The notes: a model not told the origin generated them from the letters alone. 64,000 bases of DNA from JBCBGF01 sp038526915 (GCA_038526915.1 JBCBGF010000007.1:103413-167412), one strand, 5' to 3'. Shown: positions 24,138 to 32,720, counted from the stretch's first letter. Program-made: numbers and translations.

Positions 24138-25438
24138 TGGACCTGCTCACGGCGAACGACCGGCCGGGCGAATACCCGCCCTCTTTCTACGCCGACCGCG
24201 CCACCCACCTGCCCCGTTTCGCGCCCGCAAAGGGCGCGCTCACCTGCGACGTCGCCATCGTAGGTGCGGGCTTCACCGGCCTCTCTGCGGCCTGGCACCT
24301 CGCCCAGCGCGGCTATGATGTGGTCGTCCTCGAGGCCTCCCGCGTCGGCTTCGGCGCCTCTGGGCGGAACGGCGGCCAGGTCGGTCAGGGCCAACGCCGC
24401 GATCAGGACGAACTCGAAACCATAGTCGGCCAAGACCACGCCCGCGCCCTCTGGACCATCGCAACCCAGGCCGTCGACCTCGTCCGCACCATTGCCGACC
24501 GCCCCGAGGTTCACACCACCTTCCACCCCGGCATCATCCACGCCGCCCACCGCGCGCGGTACGTGCCCGACGAACACGCCTATGTCGCGAAGCTGAACGA
24601 GGAATACGGATATGACCGAATCCGCAAACTCGACCGCGACGAACTTCGCGCGATGGTCAACTCCCCCGCCTATCACGGCGGCGCCATCGATATGGGCGCG
24701 GGCCACATCGACCCGCTGGAACTGGCCCTGGGCCTCGCCCGCCTCGCCACCGCCGCCGGCGCGCGCATCCATGAGGCCTCGAAAGCCACCGCGATCACCC
24801 ACGGCGCAAGGGTCCGCATAGACACCGACGCCGCCACGATCACCGCCGATCACGCCATCCTTGCCTGCAATGGCTATCTCGGCACGCTCGACCCTGGCGT
24901 CGCCGCCCATGTCATGCCGATCAACAACTTCATCGTCGCCACCGAACCCATGGACCCCGCCGCGCAAGAGGCGATCATCCGGGGAAATCACGCCGTCGCC
25001 GACAGCAAGTTCGTGGTGAACTACTTCCGCTTCTCCGACGACCATCGCCTGCTTTTCGGTGGATCGGAAAGCTACAGCTACCGCTTCCCCCGCGACATCG
25101 CCGCCGCCGTCCGCCGCCCGCTGGCGCAGATCTTCCCACAACTGGCCCGCGTGCCCATTACCCACGCCTGGGGCGGAACCCTCGCAATCACGATGAACCG
25201 CATGCCCCATTTCGCTCGCGTAGCCCCCAATGTGCTCAGCCTCTCGGGCTACTCCGGCCACGGCGTCGCGCTGGCCACCTTGGGCGGTCAGATCGCGGCT
25301 GAGACCATCGCGGGGCAAGCCGAACGCTTCCACACAATGGCCACCGTCCCCACCCCGCGCTTTCCCGGCGGCACGCTCATGCGCTGGCCGCTGCTGGTGC
25401 TGGCGATGGTCTGGTATGGGCTGCGGGACAGGCTCTAG
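24137..25438 (+). CDS. puuB: FAD-dependent amine oxidoreductase (PuuB-like)
   Basis: A 433-residue DadA/PuuB-family oxidase. The FAD-binding GxGxxG motif is VAIVGAGFTGLSAAWHLAQRG (from about 38); ASGRNGGQVGQGQR follows, a signature of gamma-glutamylputrescine oxidase and related enzymes. A C-terminal GYSGHGVALATLGGQ closes the flavin site. Translationally coupled to spuC. In the Puu pathway it would oxidise the gamma-glutamylated amine made by the GS-like enzyme; no gene for the following aldehyde dehydrogenase or gamma-glutamyl hydrolase lies in the window. Confidence 0.88.
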   Translation: MDLLTANDRPGEYPPSFYADRATHLPRFAPAKGALTCDVAIVGAGFTGLSAAWHLAQRGYDVVVLEASRVGFGASGRNGGQVGQGQRRDQDELETIVGQDHARALWTIATQAVDLVRTIADRPEVHTTFHPGIIHAAHRARYVPDEHAYVAKLNEEYGYDRIRKLDRDELRAMVNSPAYHGGAIDMGAGHIDPLELALGLARLATAAGARIHEASKATAITHGARVRIDTDAATITADHAILACNGYLGTLDPGVAAHVMPINNFIVATEPMDPAAQEAIIRGNHAVADSKFVVNYFRFSDDHRLLFGGSESYSYRFPRDIAAAVRRPLAQIFPQLARVPITHAWGGTLAITMNRMPHFARVAPNVLSLSGYSGHGVALATLGGQIAAETIAGQAERFHTMATVPTPRFPGGTLMRWPLLVLAMVWYGLRDRL

Positions 25439-25475
25439 CGCTCGTCAACCCGCAACTGCGCCCTACCTCATCCTT

Positions 25476-25907
25476 ATGCGCAATGTCGTCCTCGCCCTGA
25501 TCCTCCTCGCCGCCCCTACACACGCATGGGAGTTTTCGCCAGACCCCATCTGCACCCTAAGCCACGCCACCGAAGAGACGGATGTCGCCGTCACCTACAA
25601 CCCCGCGAGTCAGGAATACGCGATTACCCTGACCCGCGCAGAAACCCCATGGCCCATCGGGGTCATCTTCGAGATCAGGTTCAACGGCCCGCGCGGCCTC
25701 ACCATCTCGACCACCCGGCATGAGGTGAGCGCAGATGGTCGCGCCCTGACCGTGCGGGACCGGGGCTTTGGCAATGTGCTGAATGGTATCGAATTCAATA
25801 CAACAGCCACCGCCATCGTCAACGGCCCGGTCGTCAGCATCCCTCTCGCTGGCGCGGCACCCGAGGTGCAAAAGTTCCGCGCCTGCGCCGAAGCTCTGAC
25901 CGCGTAA
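25476..25907 (+). CDS. Secreted protein of unknown function
   Basis: A 143-residue protein with a clear signal peptide (MRNVVLALILLAAPTHA), so exported. The mature part is beta-rich with two Cys (C in PDPICTLSH and C in KFRACAEAL) that could pair. It follows the oxidase gene by 37 bases, with no good ribosome site seen, and may be read through from that operon. I do not recognise a named domain. Confidence 0.7.
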   Translation: MRNVVLALILLAAPTHAWEFSPDPICTLSHATEETDVAVTYNPASQEYAITLTRAETPWPIGVIFEIRFNGPRGLTISTTRHEVSADGRALTVRDRGFGNVLNGIEFNTTATAIVNGPVVSIPLAGAAPEVQKFRACAEALTA

Positions 25908-26199
25908 ACCCAGCCTGTCATCGTCCCAATGCTGCGCGCATGCCGCATGGCATGGCGCAATTCGAGCAAGTCCATGCCCCACCGCCGGACCCAATGCTCG
26001 GGAGTGCGATGGGCAACGCGTACGTGCAGGCGCGGCATCGATCATTTACGGAGTGCTAGGGTCAGGCGCGCGAGCCAACACACCCGATGCATCAGGGCAC
26101 CACAGCCCACGCCTTAGCAATTCCCCTGCAATTCCAAAAATTTGCCGGAAATTCGAGACAACTTGAGCAGGTAACGATTTCTATCTGAGTAGTGTGCCC
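25908..26199. other. Intergenic region upstream of the beta-barrel gene
   Basis: About 290 bases with no convincing gene. Open frames on the minus strand here overlap the preceding gene and have no ribosome site. The last 100 bases are AT-richer and probably carry the promoter of the barrel gene, but no confident hexamer pair is seen. Confidence 0.4.
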
Positions 26200-27363
26200 A
26201 TGACCAAAGCCGGTCTCCGCCTGTTGGCGACCCTCCTTGCCCTGTCGGCCCCCGCGGCAGCAGCCGAATTGCACGAACCAATCGCACCGCGTGCCTCCCT
26301 GGGCGCTGTGACGCTCGTACTGGATGGCGACCTGATCCTTGCCCATAACGAGCGTGAGGCGTTTACCAACCACGCTGGTACCGCGGTGGACCGCGCCTCA
26401 TCGTTCAACGAAACCTTCCTTTTGCGCCCAAGCCTCCGCTTTGGCACAATTGGCCAAGGCAGCTGGGCCGCTGCAAAAGCAGAGTTGGGCAGCGGCAACC
26501 GACGGCGCCTGGATCACCAGGATTACGGCCCCGCCTCAGGTTTTGCCGTAACGGCCGGGCACAACGGCGCGTGGGTTGCTGTTGGCAACGGCTACACCAA
26601 TGACCCGCTCGACCAAGATATCGCACAGGCCTATCTGTCGGCCTTCGGGCCAAGCTATCTCGACGGCACCTATGCGGTCGGACGTAGGTCCGACGATCTG
26701 AACATCGAATTTCTGGATGCGGGATATCTGTGGTCGACAATGGTCGCCCAGATCCAGGACGACGACTATGCGCGTATCGGGCTGACGGCCCCCGCTGTGG
26801 GGCACGGCACGTTCTCAGCCGGCTACCGCAGCAGCTTCGGAAATCTGCGGTTTCTGACCGACTCCAAGGGAGTAGCACAAGAGGTTTCCTTCGCGCGTCG
26901 GTTTGATCGGGGCCAGATCCAGTTTGTTGCGGCTCAGGTGGGCGGGATCGACGATCGGTGGGGCAATCCGATCTCAGATCGTTATTACGGCATCACGGGC
27001 GGCCTTAGCTTGTCGCCGCGCTGGACGCTGGGGGCACGTCATTTCACGACGGACAGCGACGTCCGTGCCAATAGTGGCTGGGGCGACGGATCGAACCAAA
27101 CCATCGTCATGACATCCTATGAGGCCGCACCGGGTCAGCATATTTGGGGCCGCATCACACGCACCAACCGCGCCGCAACCAACGCGGCACTGACGGTTGT
27201 GGAGAACTTGCGACAGGAGCAACTGATCGTGGGCTACAGTGGCCAGCTGTCGAACAACCTCGCCGCTGGCGTCTCAGTTTCGCAATCGCAAAACAGCTCG
27301 CCCGAGCGTGGCACCAGCGACCGGTTCAGCACTGTCAGCGCCTTCATTTCGGCCAAGTGGTAG
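26200..27363 (+). CDS. Outer-membrane beta-barrel (porin-like) protein
   Basis: A 387-residue protein with a signal peptide ending in SAPAAAAEL, then alternating hydrophobic strands and ending FISAKW with a C-terminal aromatic residue, the recognition signal of the BAM complex. Repeated Gly/aromatic strand patterns such as GNGYTNDPLDQD and GYRSSFGNLRFLTDS suggest a 16-stranded porin-like barrel. I use the ATG at 26200; a GTG two codons earlier is possible. Not closely like the main Rhodobacter porins. The substrate is unknown. Confidence 0.75.
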   Translation: MTKAGLRLLATLLALSAPAAAAELHEPIAPRASLGAVTLVLDGDLILAHNEREAFTNHAGTAVDRASSFNETFLLRPSLRFGTIGQGSWAAAKAELGSGNRRRLDHQDYGPASGFAVTAGHNGAWVAVGNGYTNDPLDQDIAQAYLSAFGPSYLDGTYAVGRRSDDLNIEFLDAGYLWSTMVAQIQDDDYARIGLTAPAVGHGTFSAGYRSSFGNLRFLTDSKGVAQEVSFARRFDRGQIQFVAAQVGGIDDRWGNPISDRYYGITGGLSLSPRWTLGARHFTTDSDVRANSGWGDGSNQTIVMTSYEAAPGQHIWGRITRTNRAATNAALTVVENLRQEQLIVGYSGQLSNNLAAGVSVSQSQNSSPERGTSDRFSTVSAFISAKW

Positions 27364-27373
27364 GCTCGCGCGC

Positions 27374-27850
27374 CTACCACCCTTCGGTCCCGGGCCCCCC
27401 TTTGATGATGCCGTCGAGATTGGGCGTGACCCAGCCACCATAAAAGCTTCCCGGTTGCGGCAGCACCTTTGTGTCGCCCACATAGCAGGCCTCAACCAGC
27501 GCGGCGTAAAAGGCAAAATACCCTGCAATCGACGCAAACCGCGGCGTGGGCGTGGCATAGCTCCAAACGGCGCGATCGGCCCGCTGCCCGGAGTGTTCAA
27601 TCGTCCAGTATTGCGCCCGCCCCTTCCACTCACAAAAACTCCCGCCGCCAGCGGACGTTAACAGATCCGTGCGCACATCTTCTGGAGGCAGGTAGTAGGT
27701 TGGCGCATGGTGCGTCTCCAGCACACGGTAGCCCGCCACTGTGTCAGCCACGGTCTGGCCCGCAAACAGCACGCGCAGGCGCTGGGGCACCGGCTCAAGC
27801 GCGGGCGGGCGGGAATAGTCCTGAACGTTTTCGGGTATAAGGTCCGTCAT
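27374..27850 (-). CDS. DUF427 domain protein
   Basis: A 158-residue protein with the DUF427 core: VAGYRVLETHHAPTYYLPPED, SFCEWKGRAQYW and the Tyr/Phe-rich YFAFYAALVEACYVG. It is usually a single small cytoplasmic beta-domain, and no reaction is established for the family. It lies 11 bases downstream of the universal-stress gene on the same strand and is probably co-transcribed with it, a hint of stress-related expression (inference). It converges on the beta-barrel gene. Confidence 0.9.
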   Translation of the reverse strand: MTDLIPENVQDYSRPPALEPVPQRLRVLFAGQTVADTVAGYRVLETHHAPTYYLPPEDVRTDLLTSAGGGSFCEWKGRAQYWTIEHSGQRADRAVWSYATPTPRFASIAGYFAFYAALVEACYVGDTKVLPQPGSFYGGWVTPNLDGIIKGGPGTEGW

Positions 27851-27861
27851 ACCTCACCGAG

Positions 27862-28266
27862 CTAGCGCAACACATGAACCCCGCAATGGGCATGGCGCAC
27901 AACACGCGCCGCCGTCGACCCCAGGAAGTAATCCTGCAATCCCGGTTGGTGCGACGCGATCACGATGCAGTCCATGCTGTTGGTATCCGCGTATTCCAAG
28001 ATCGTACGTCCGGCATGCCCGGACACCACATCGATTTTCAGATCATCGGCCTGAACGATCTCTTTCAAGGCGTTGCGCATTTCCTGCTTGTTGTGCTCAA
28101 TCTGGCCTTCAGGCAACTCGCTCATGATAAAGCTCGGCACGGCCTCCATCACGGTCAGCACGTTGATCTCACCATCCTCGGCCAGCAGCTTGCGCGCGAT
28201 ACTGATCTGGGCCGCCGTGTTTGGACTATGGTCAACCGCAATGGCCACCAGAATTTTGTTATACAT
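27862..28266 (-). CDS. Universal stress protein UspA family
   Basis: A 134-residue single Usp domain. It opens with MYNKILVAIAVDHSPNT, and the ATP-binding glycine loop reads VIASHQPGLQDYFLGSTAARVVRHAHCGVHV, with G-x2-G-x9-G/S partly altered (QPGLQDYFLGSTA), so ATP binding is likely but not certain. A possible FNR-type box lies 50 bases upstream, suggesting induction at low oxygen. It heads a short operon with the DUF427 gene. Confidence 0.93.
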   Translation of the reverse strand: MYNKILVAIAVDHSPNTAAQISIARKLLAEDGEINVLTVMEAVPSFIMSELPEGQIEHNKQEMRNALKEIVQADDLKIDVVSGHAGRTILEYADTNSMDCIVIASHQPGLQDYFLGSTAARVVRHAHCGVHVLR

Positions 28267-28315
28267 GTCAAAGCCTCCGTTTGCGCAATCCTAGGGCGCA
28301 CCCGCGGCAGGGCCC

Positions 28316-28329
28316 TTGACCTGTGTCAG
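28316..28329. promoter_or_regulatory. Candidate FNR-type box between uspA and a divergent gene
   Basis: TTGAC-CTGT-GTCAG matches the FnrL/FNR dyad (TTGAY-N4-RTCAA) at all but the last position. It lies 50 bases from uspA and 41 from the divergent start, where either promoter could be controlled. Confidence 0.45.
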
Positions 28330-28370
28330 ATCAAACCACCTGATACATGCACACCACGCCAGGAGGTGAG

Positions 28371-28883
28371 ATGCCCGAAAAATCACCCATTCGCCCGACC
28401 AACGATGAGGCCCGCACGCTGGCCCGAACGCTGATCGACGCGGCCCGCTTTGCCGCGCTGGGCGTGCTGGACCCGGGCAGTCAGACCCCGATGGTCACCC
28501 GCATCGCCATGGCGACCACCCCAGAAGGCGCGCCGCTCACACTGGTGTCGGACCTGTCGCATCACACCACAGCCTTGGTGGCCGATCCAAGATGCTCGAT
28601 CCTGGTGGGCGAACCCGGCGACAAGGGTGATGCCCTCACCTACCCGCGCCTCACCCTGCAATGCCGCGCTCAGTTCATCAGGCACGGCACACCAGAGCAT
28701 CCTACCCTCAGGGCGCACTATCTGGGCCTTCACCCCAAGGCAAAGCTCTACATCGACTTCGCCGATTTCTCTTTCGCGGTGTTCGCCGTTTCCGCCGCCC
28801 ACCTGAACGGCGGCTTTGGTAAGGCCTTCATCCTCACGCCCGAGGATCTGGGCCTTGATCAAGCCCCCAGCGGCGGGGCCTGA
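28371..28883 (+). CDS. Pyridoxamine-phosphate-oxidase-fold protein (HugZ-like)
   Basis: A 170-residue split-barrel flavin/heme-binding fold, similar to the N-terminal domain of HugZ-type heme-utilisation proteins: ARTLIDAARFAALGVLD, then PMVTRIAMATTPEGAPLTLVS and LVGEPGDKGDALTYPRLTL. The C-terminal DUF2470 half of full HugZ is missing, as in many short homologues. A strong ribosome site (AGGAGGTGAG) fixes the start at 28371. The end overlaps the convergent gene by 25 bases. Heme degradation or flavin binding is plausible, not shown. Confidence 0.8.
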   Translation: MPEKSPIRPTNDEARTLARTLIDAARFAALGVLDPGSQTPMVTRIAMATTPEGAPLTLVSDLSHHTTALVADPRCSILVGEPGDKGDALTYPRLTLQCRAQFIRHGTPEHPTLRAHYLGLHPKAKLYIDFADFSFAVFAVSAAHLNGGFGKAFILTPEDLGLDQAPSGGA

Positions 28884-29263
28884 AGAAACCGCACGCCGTT
28901 GATCTGCCACGCGCCGCCCGCTTCGATCATCTGATATTCCAACAAATGGGGCACGCCGTCCTGATCGGTGACCAGCACTTTTTGATACTGAAACGGGCCC
29001 TGCTGCTTGAGGTCCAGATACTCGACGGAAGACGGCCGCCAGACCATCGGATAGCCCTGCCGCACCATTGTGCCAAAGTTGTCAGGCGTCCCAAAGAACC
29101 GCTTGATCGAGGGCGAGGCGTAGGTGAACGCGGTTGCGAAATCATCCTGGAGGAACGCATCGATCTGGCTTTGGATCACGCCCTCGATCGCGGTGTTCCT
29201 GTCCTGGGCCACCGCCGCTGACACTCCGAAGACAAAAATCAAAGACAACAGTATTGCGCGCAT
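28859..29263 (-). CDS. DUF4864 secreted protein
   Basis: A 134-residue exported protein: MRAILLSLIFVFGVSAAVAQ is a signal peptide, and the rest is a single SnoaL/NTF2-like alpha+beta domain (IQSQIDAFLQDDFATAFTYA, then GFGTMVRQGYPMVWRP-type sequence) known as DUF4864. No activity is established. It overlaps the convergent HugZ-like gene and is 54 bases downstream of lysS on the same strand. The start at 29263 is set by the signal peptide; a longer frame upstream lacks one. Confidence 0.85.
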   Translation of the reverse strand: MRAILLSLIFVFGVSAAVAQDRNTAIEGVIQSQIDAFLQDDFATAFTYASPSIKRFFGTPDNFGTMVRQGYPMVWRPSSVEYLDLKQQGPFQYQKVLVTDQDGVPHLLEYQMIEAGGAWQINGVRFLQAPPLGA

Positions 29264-29317
29264 CTGCCCTGCCTCATCAATTTCAATGAGTTTGAGGTAG
29301 GTCCCCGGCAATACCGG

Positions 29318-30901
29318 TCAATCGCCGCCCAGCTTCCCCGCCAGCCCACGCTCGATCAGCGCCACGCTTTCATCCACACCATAAAGCGCGATGAAGCCAC
29401 CGAAGCGCGGCCCCTGGCTTGCACCTAACAGCACCTCGTAAAGCGCCTTGAACCAGTCGCGCAGCGGCTCAAACCCGTGCTCTTTGCCCACGGCAAAGAC
29501 CATCGACTGCAACTCCTCTGCATCCGTCCCACCGTCCCAGGCCTTCAGCCTCGCCAGCAAATCTTCCATCGCCGCCCGCTCATGATCCTCAGGCGCGCGG
29601 TACACCTTCCCGGGCTTCACGAAGTCATTGTAATAGCGCACGGCAAAGCCTGCGGCCTCATCCAGATGCGGATGCGTCTCGGGCCCCGTCTCCGGCGCAT
29701 AGCGGCGGATAAAGCCCCACATCGTCTCACGATCCTCGGCGCCTGACACGCTGGCAAGGTTCAGAAGCATCGCAAAGGGCACCACCATGTCCGATGCCGG
29801 CACATTGTGGCCGTGGATATGATACACTGGATTGTTCAGCTTCTGCGCCGCATCCTGCCCCGGATAAGCGCGCAACTGCTGATGATACTCATCCACCGCC
29901 TTCGGGATCACATCGAAGTAAAGCCGCTTCGCCGTCTTGGGCTTTTGATACATGAAGTACTGCAGGCTCTCTGGCGCGGCATAGGTCAGCCATTCCTCCA
30001 TCGACAGCCCGTTGCCCTTGGATTTCGAGATCTTCTGCCCCTGTTCATCATTGAACAGTTCATAGGTCAGCGTCTCGGGCGGCGCCTTGCCCAGCGCGCG
30101 GCAGATCTTGGTGGCCTGCGTCACGCTGTCGATCAGATCTTTACCCGACATCTCGTAATCCACACCCAACGCTGCCCAGCGCATCGCCCAGTCAGGCTTC
30201 CACTGCATCTTGACGTTGCCGCCCGTGACCGGGATCTCCACCCGCTCGCCGTCTGGCTCTTCATAGACAATGGTGCCCGTCGCGGGGTTCCGTTCTAGCG
30301 TCGGTACCTGCAACACATGCCCCGTCTTGGGGCTAATCGGCAGAAACGGCGAATAGGTCGCCCGCCGCTCCGGCCCCAGGGTGGGCAGCATGATCTCCAT
30401 GATCTTGTCGAACCGCTCCAACGCCACCATCAGCATCTCATCGAACCGACCGGAGCGGTAGTATTCGGTCGACGACGCAAATTCGTATTCGAAGCCATAG
30501 CTGTCGAGAAACGCATTCAGCCGCGCGTTGTTATGCGCGCCGAAACTGTCATGCGTCCCGAACGGATCGCGCACCTTCGTCAGCGGCAGATGCAGGTCTT
30601 CAGTCATCGCCTCCTGATTGGGCACATTCCCCGGAACCTTCCGCAGCCCGTCCATATCATCGGAAAAACAAATGAGCTTCGTCGGGATGTCCGATATCAC
30701 CTCGAACGCCCGGCGCACCATCGTCGTCCGCGCCACTTCGCCGAACGTCCCGATATGAGGCAGCCCTGACGGACCATACCCCGTCTCAAACAGCACATAC
30801 CCCTTCTCAGGCGCCGCTTTGGCATAGCGTTTGGCGATCCGGCGCGCCTCTTCAAACGGCCAAGCTTTCGAGTTCAGGGCGGCATCGCGCAGGTCAGACA
30901 T
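29318..30901 (-). CDS. lysS: Lysyl-tRNA synthetase, class I
   Basis: Charges tRNA-Lys with lysine. This is the class I (archaeal-type) enzyme, not the common class II one: the Rossmann motif is PSGLPHIGTFGEVAR (HIGH box, about 43-57) and the KMSKS loop is KISKSKGNGLS (about 289-299). It has 527 residues, the normal length for this type. Class I LysRS is the rule in many alphaproteobacteria. The start at 30901 gives MSDLRDAALNSKAWPFEEA; a start nine codons upstream has no ribosome site. No second lysS is in the window. Confidence 0.97.
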   Translation of the reverse strand: MSDLRDAALNSKAWPFEEARRIAKRYAKAAPEKGYVLFETGYGPSGLPHIGTFGEVARTTMVRRAFEVISDIPTKLICFSDDMDGLRKVPGNVPNQEAMTEDLHLPLTKVRDPFGTHDSFGAHNNARLNAFLDSYGFEYEFASSTEYYRSGRFDEMLMVALERFDKIMEIMLPTLGPERRATYSPFLPISPKTGHVLQVPTLERNPATGTIVYEEPDGERVEIPVTGGNVKMQWKPDWAMRWAALGVDYEMSGKDLIDSVTQATKICRALGKAPPETLTYELFNDEQGQKISKSKGNGLSMEEWLTYAAPESLQYFMYQKPKTAKRLYFDVIPKAVDEYHQQLRAYPGQDAAQKLNNPVYHIHGHNVPASDMVVPFAMLLNLASVSGAEDRETMWGFIRRYAPETGPETHPHLDEAAGFAVRYYNDFVKPGKVYRAPEDHERAAMEDLLARLKAWDGGTDAEELQSMVFAVGKEHGFEPLRDWFKALYEVLLGASQGPRFGGFIALYGVDESVALIERGLAGKLGGD

Positions 30902-31013
30902 GGTGATATTCCCGGATCGCCGCGGCACTCTGCCCGGCAGGCCCCGCTACCTATTGCCGGGGGCCGTCCGGGTCAATATTCTGACCGCTGCAAACCTTCA
31001 AAGGACGCCCCGC

Positions 31014-31436
31014 TTGAACTCCATCCCCCACGCGCTGACCCCGCAAGACAGTCTTGTGGCCGTCATGATTGCCGTATCGGCCTCGGACGAAACCATCCGC
31101 ACGGCCGAGCTTTTGGCGATTGAGCGTACCGTCAACCACCTACCGATCTTCGCCGAATACGATCTCGACCGGATCGCCACAGTCTCGCAAACCGTGTTCG
31201 ATCTGTTTTCTGAGGAAGAAGGGCTGGATGCGTTGTTCGGTCTGATCCGCGAAAACCTGCCCGAGCATTTGTACGAGACCGCCTACGCCATGGCCTGCGA
31301 CGTGGCCGCAGCCGACGGAACCCTGCGCGAGCCCGAATTGAGGCTGTTGGAAGAGATCCGCTACGAGCTCACCATCGACCGGCTCCACGCCGCCGCCATC
31401 GAACGCGGCGCCCGCGCGCGGCACATGACAGTCTAG
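31014..31436 (+). CDS. terB: TerB-family protein
   Basis: A 140-residue all-helical protein of the TerB/COG3793 fold, whose founding members lie in tellurite- and phage-resistance loci. Conserved metal-site acidic residues are readable in SASDETIRTAEL and in CDVAAADGTLREPELRLLEEI. I take the TTG at 31014, which has AAAGGACG eight bases upstream and gives MNSIPHALTPQDSLVAV; no ATG precedes the conserved part. It is divergent from lysS, and its stop overlaps that of the convergent peptidase by CTAG. Solitary TerB genes are common and need not mean tellurite resistance. Confidence 0.85.
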   Translation: MNSIPHALTPQDSLVAVMIAVSASDETIRTAELLAIERTVNHLPIFAEYDLDRIATVSQTVFDLFSEEEGLDALFGLIRENLPEHLYETAYAMACDVAAADGTLREPELRLLEEIRYELTIDRLHAAAIERGARARHMTV

Positions 31437-32281
31437 CCTTCGCCCAAGCGTCGCAAGTTCTCGCGCGGCTCTTCCGCCTCAGGCTCAATCTCCAACGCCG
31501 CCTCCCAAGCGCGCCGCGCGGCCTCTCTATCACCCTCGGCAAAGGCCGCGTTGCCCAACCCAAACTGCCATAGCCAGTTGTCGGGATAGCGCGCGGCCCC
31601 GGCCCGGTAATGCGCCGCTGCCGCAGCAGGCTGCCCCGCCCGCTCCAAGGCAGCGCCCGCCTGCAATAAATCGATCTCATCATCTAGCGCTGGCATCTCC
31701 CCCGGCGGCAAGACCACCAACGCCCAGTAATCCGCCCTGGCCCATGTCCGCTCAAACAGATCGAGCGGCATCACCATACGCTCATTCTCGCCGGAATGCA
31801 GAACGATCTCCCCAGCCGCGGTGTCATAGGCCACCGCCACGCCATAATGCCAGCGCGGCAACCACCGCACGCCCAGGTTCTGGAACACGATCACCGGATG
31901 CCCCGCCGCCAGCTCTGCCAGCAAGTCCTCCGGTGTCGAAAGGGTCACCGCCAACTGCCCGCGCCGCCGCGCGTTGCCGATCATGTCAGACAGGTAAGTG
32001 CCCCGCGCCCCAGGCGTGAAGGATTGCTGAGCCACTTCGGCCTGCGTCACCTCCTGCCCGGCCCATTGATAGACCATGGCAAGCGATGCAGGCCCACAAT
32101 AGAAATCATCCTGCACGATCAGCGGCACATCAGCCACCATCGCCCGCGCGGGTACGTCCCTCGGCGTCCAGGACACCGGGTCGATCGGCGCCGCGCAGCC
32201 CGCCAGCAAAAGACCGGCTGCGCAGATACCCGCCCGGATCAGCGGGCGCAGCGTGTGAAGTTGAAGACTTTCGTCAGGCAC
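31433..32281 (-). CDS. C39-like cysteine peptidase lipoprotein with TPR (PA2778 family)
   Basis: A 282-residue lipoprotein: AAGLLLAGC gives the lipobox. It has a papain-like C39 peptidase domain with catalytic Cys in DDFYCGPASLAMVYQWAG (about 58-75) and His in PRWHYGVAVAYD, then TPR-like repeats (about 205-275, GAALERAGQPAAAAAHYRAG). The start is GTG, inside the preceding gene, which it overlaps by 43 bases. This peptidase is found with the small partner upstream in many proteobacteria (PA2778-PA2779). The substrate is unknown; location should be the periplasmic face of a membrane. Confidence 0.85.
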   Translation of the reverse strand: MPDESLQLHTLRPLIRAGICAAGLLLAGCAAPIDPVSWTPRDVPARAMVADVPLIVQDDFYCGPASLAMVYQWAGQEVTQAEVAQQSFTPGARGTYLSDMIGNARRRGQLAVTLSTPEDLLAELAAGHPVIVFQNLGVRWLPRWHYGVAVAYDTAAGEIVLHSGENERMVMPLDLFERTWARADYWALVVLPPGEMPALDDEIDLLQAGAALERAGQPAAAAAHYRAGAARYPDNWLWQFGLGNAAFAEGDREAARRAWEAALEIEPEAEEPRENLRRLGEG

Positions 32282-32643
32282 AGGATGTCCGTCACAAGCA
32301 AAATGACGAACACGGTGAACAGCGCCCCGATAATCCCGTCGGCACCAGCCGATCCCGCGTCCATCTGCTCGACCATCTGCGCTACTTCCTCATCGGTCAA
32401 GGCCATCAGACGCGCTTCCGCCTCATCCGGATCGACGCCCATGTCGATGATTTCCTGACGGATCTCATCGCGCTGAATCTCGCTGAGCAAAAATTGCCGG
32501 TCCGCATGCGCCGCATATTTCGAGATCGCCGCCTCGGTCGACAGCATCTCGGCCTGCGCTGTGGTTACGACATGAGTGTTGAAGCTCATCACAGCGGCCA
32601 TTGCCAAAACCGAAGCCGCCTTCGTCACGGTGCGCAAATTCAT
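32239..32643 (-). CDS. PA2779-family small membrane protein
   Basis: A 134-residue protein that is the regular partner of the C39-like lipoprotein. It has a signal sequence or first helix (about 8-30), a helical EF-hand-like segment containing DMGVDPDEAEARLMALTDEE, and a C-terminal membrane helix (GIIGALFTVFVILLVTDILC). The second of two close ATG codons (32643) has the better spacing from AAAGGA. It overlaps the peptidase gene by 43 bases, so the two are made together. The role is not known. Confidence 0.8.
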   Translation of the reverse strand: MNLRTVTKAASVLAMAAVMSFNTHVVTTAQAEMLSTEAAISKYAAHADRQFLLSEIQRDEIRQEIIDMGVDPDEAEARLMALTDEEVAQMVEQMDAGSAGADGIIGALFTVFVILLVTDILCLTKVFNFTRCAR

Positions 32644-32667
32644 TCGCGTCATCCTTTGTTTGTTGTC

Positions 32668-32685
32668 ACCGGGCTTGTGCCCGGT
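32668..32685. repeat. Short hairpin (ACCGGGC-TTGT-GCCCGGT)
   Basis: A 7-bp perfect stem with a 4-base loop, 25 bases upstream of the PA2779-family gene. It resembles short dyads scattered through alphaproteobacterial intergenic regions; it may be part of the 5' leader. Confidence 0.4.
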
Positions 32686-32720
32686 CCCTGCCCCTTAGGC
32701 GCATGTTCTAGCAGAGAGAT

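Noticed and set aside
23810..25333. 507-codon open frame on the minus strand opposite the aminotransferase and oxidase genes
   Set aside because: Shadow of GC-rich coding on the other strand; the plus-strand proteins have full family motifs and this one has only low-complexity Gly/Val/Ala/Asp sequence.
25610..26038. 142-codon minus-strand frame opposite the secreted protein
   Set aside because: Lies antisense to a gene with a clean signal peptide, no ribosome site and no recognisable fold.
31014..31436. Tellurite resistance operon
   Set aside because: Only terB is present, without terC, terD or terZ; single terB genes are common and not evidence for resistance.
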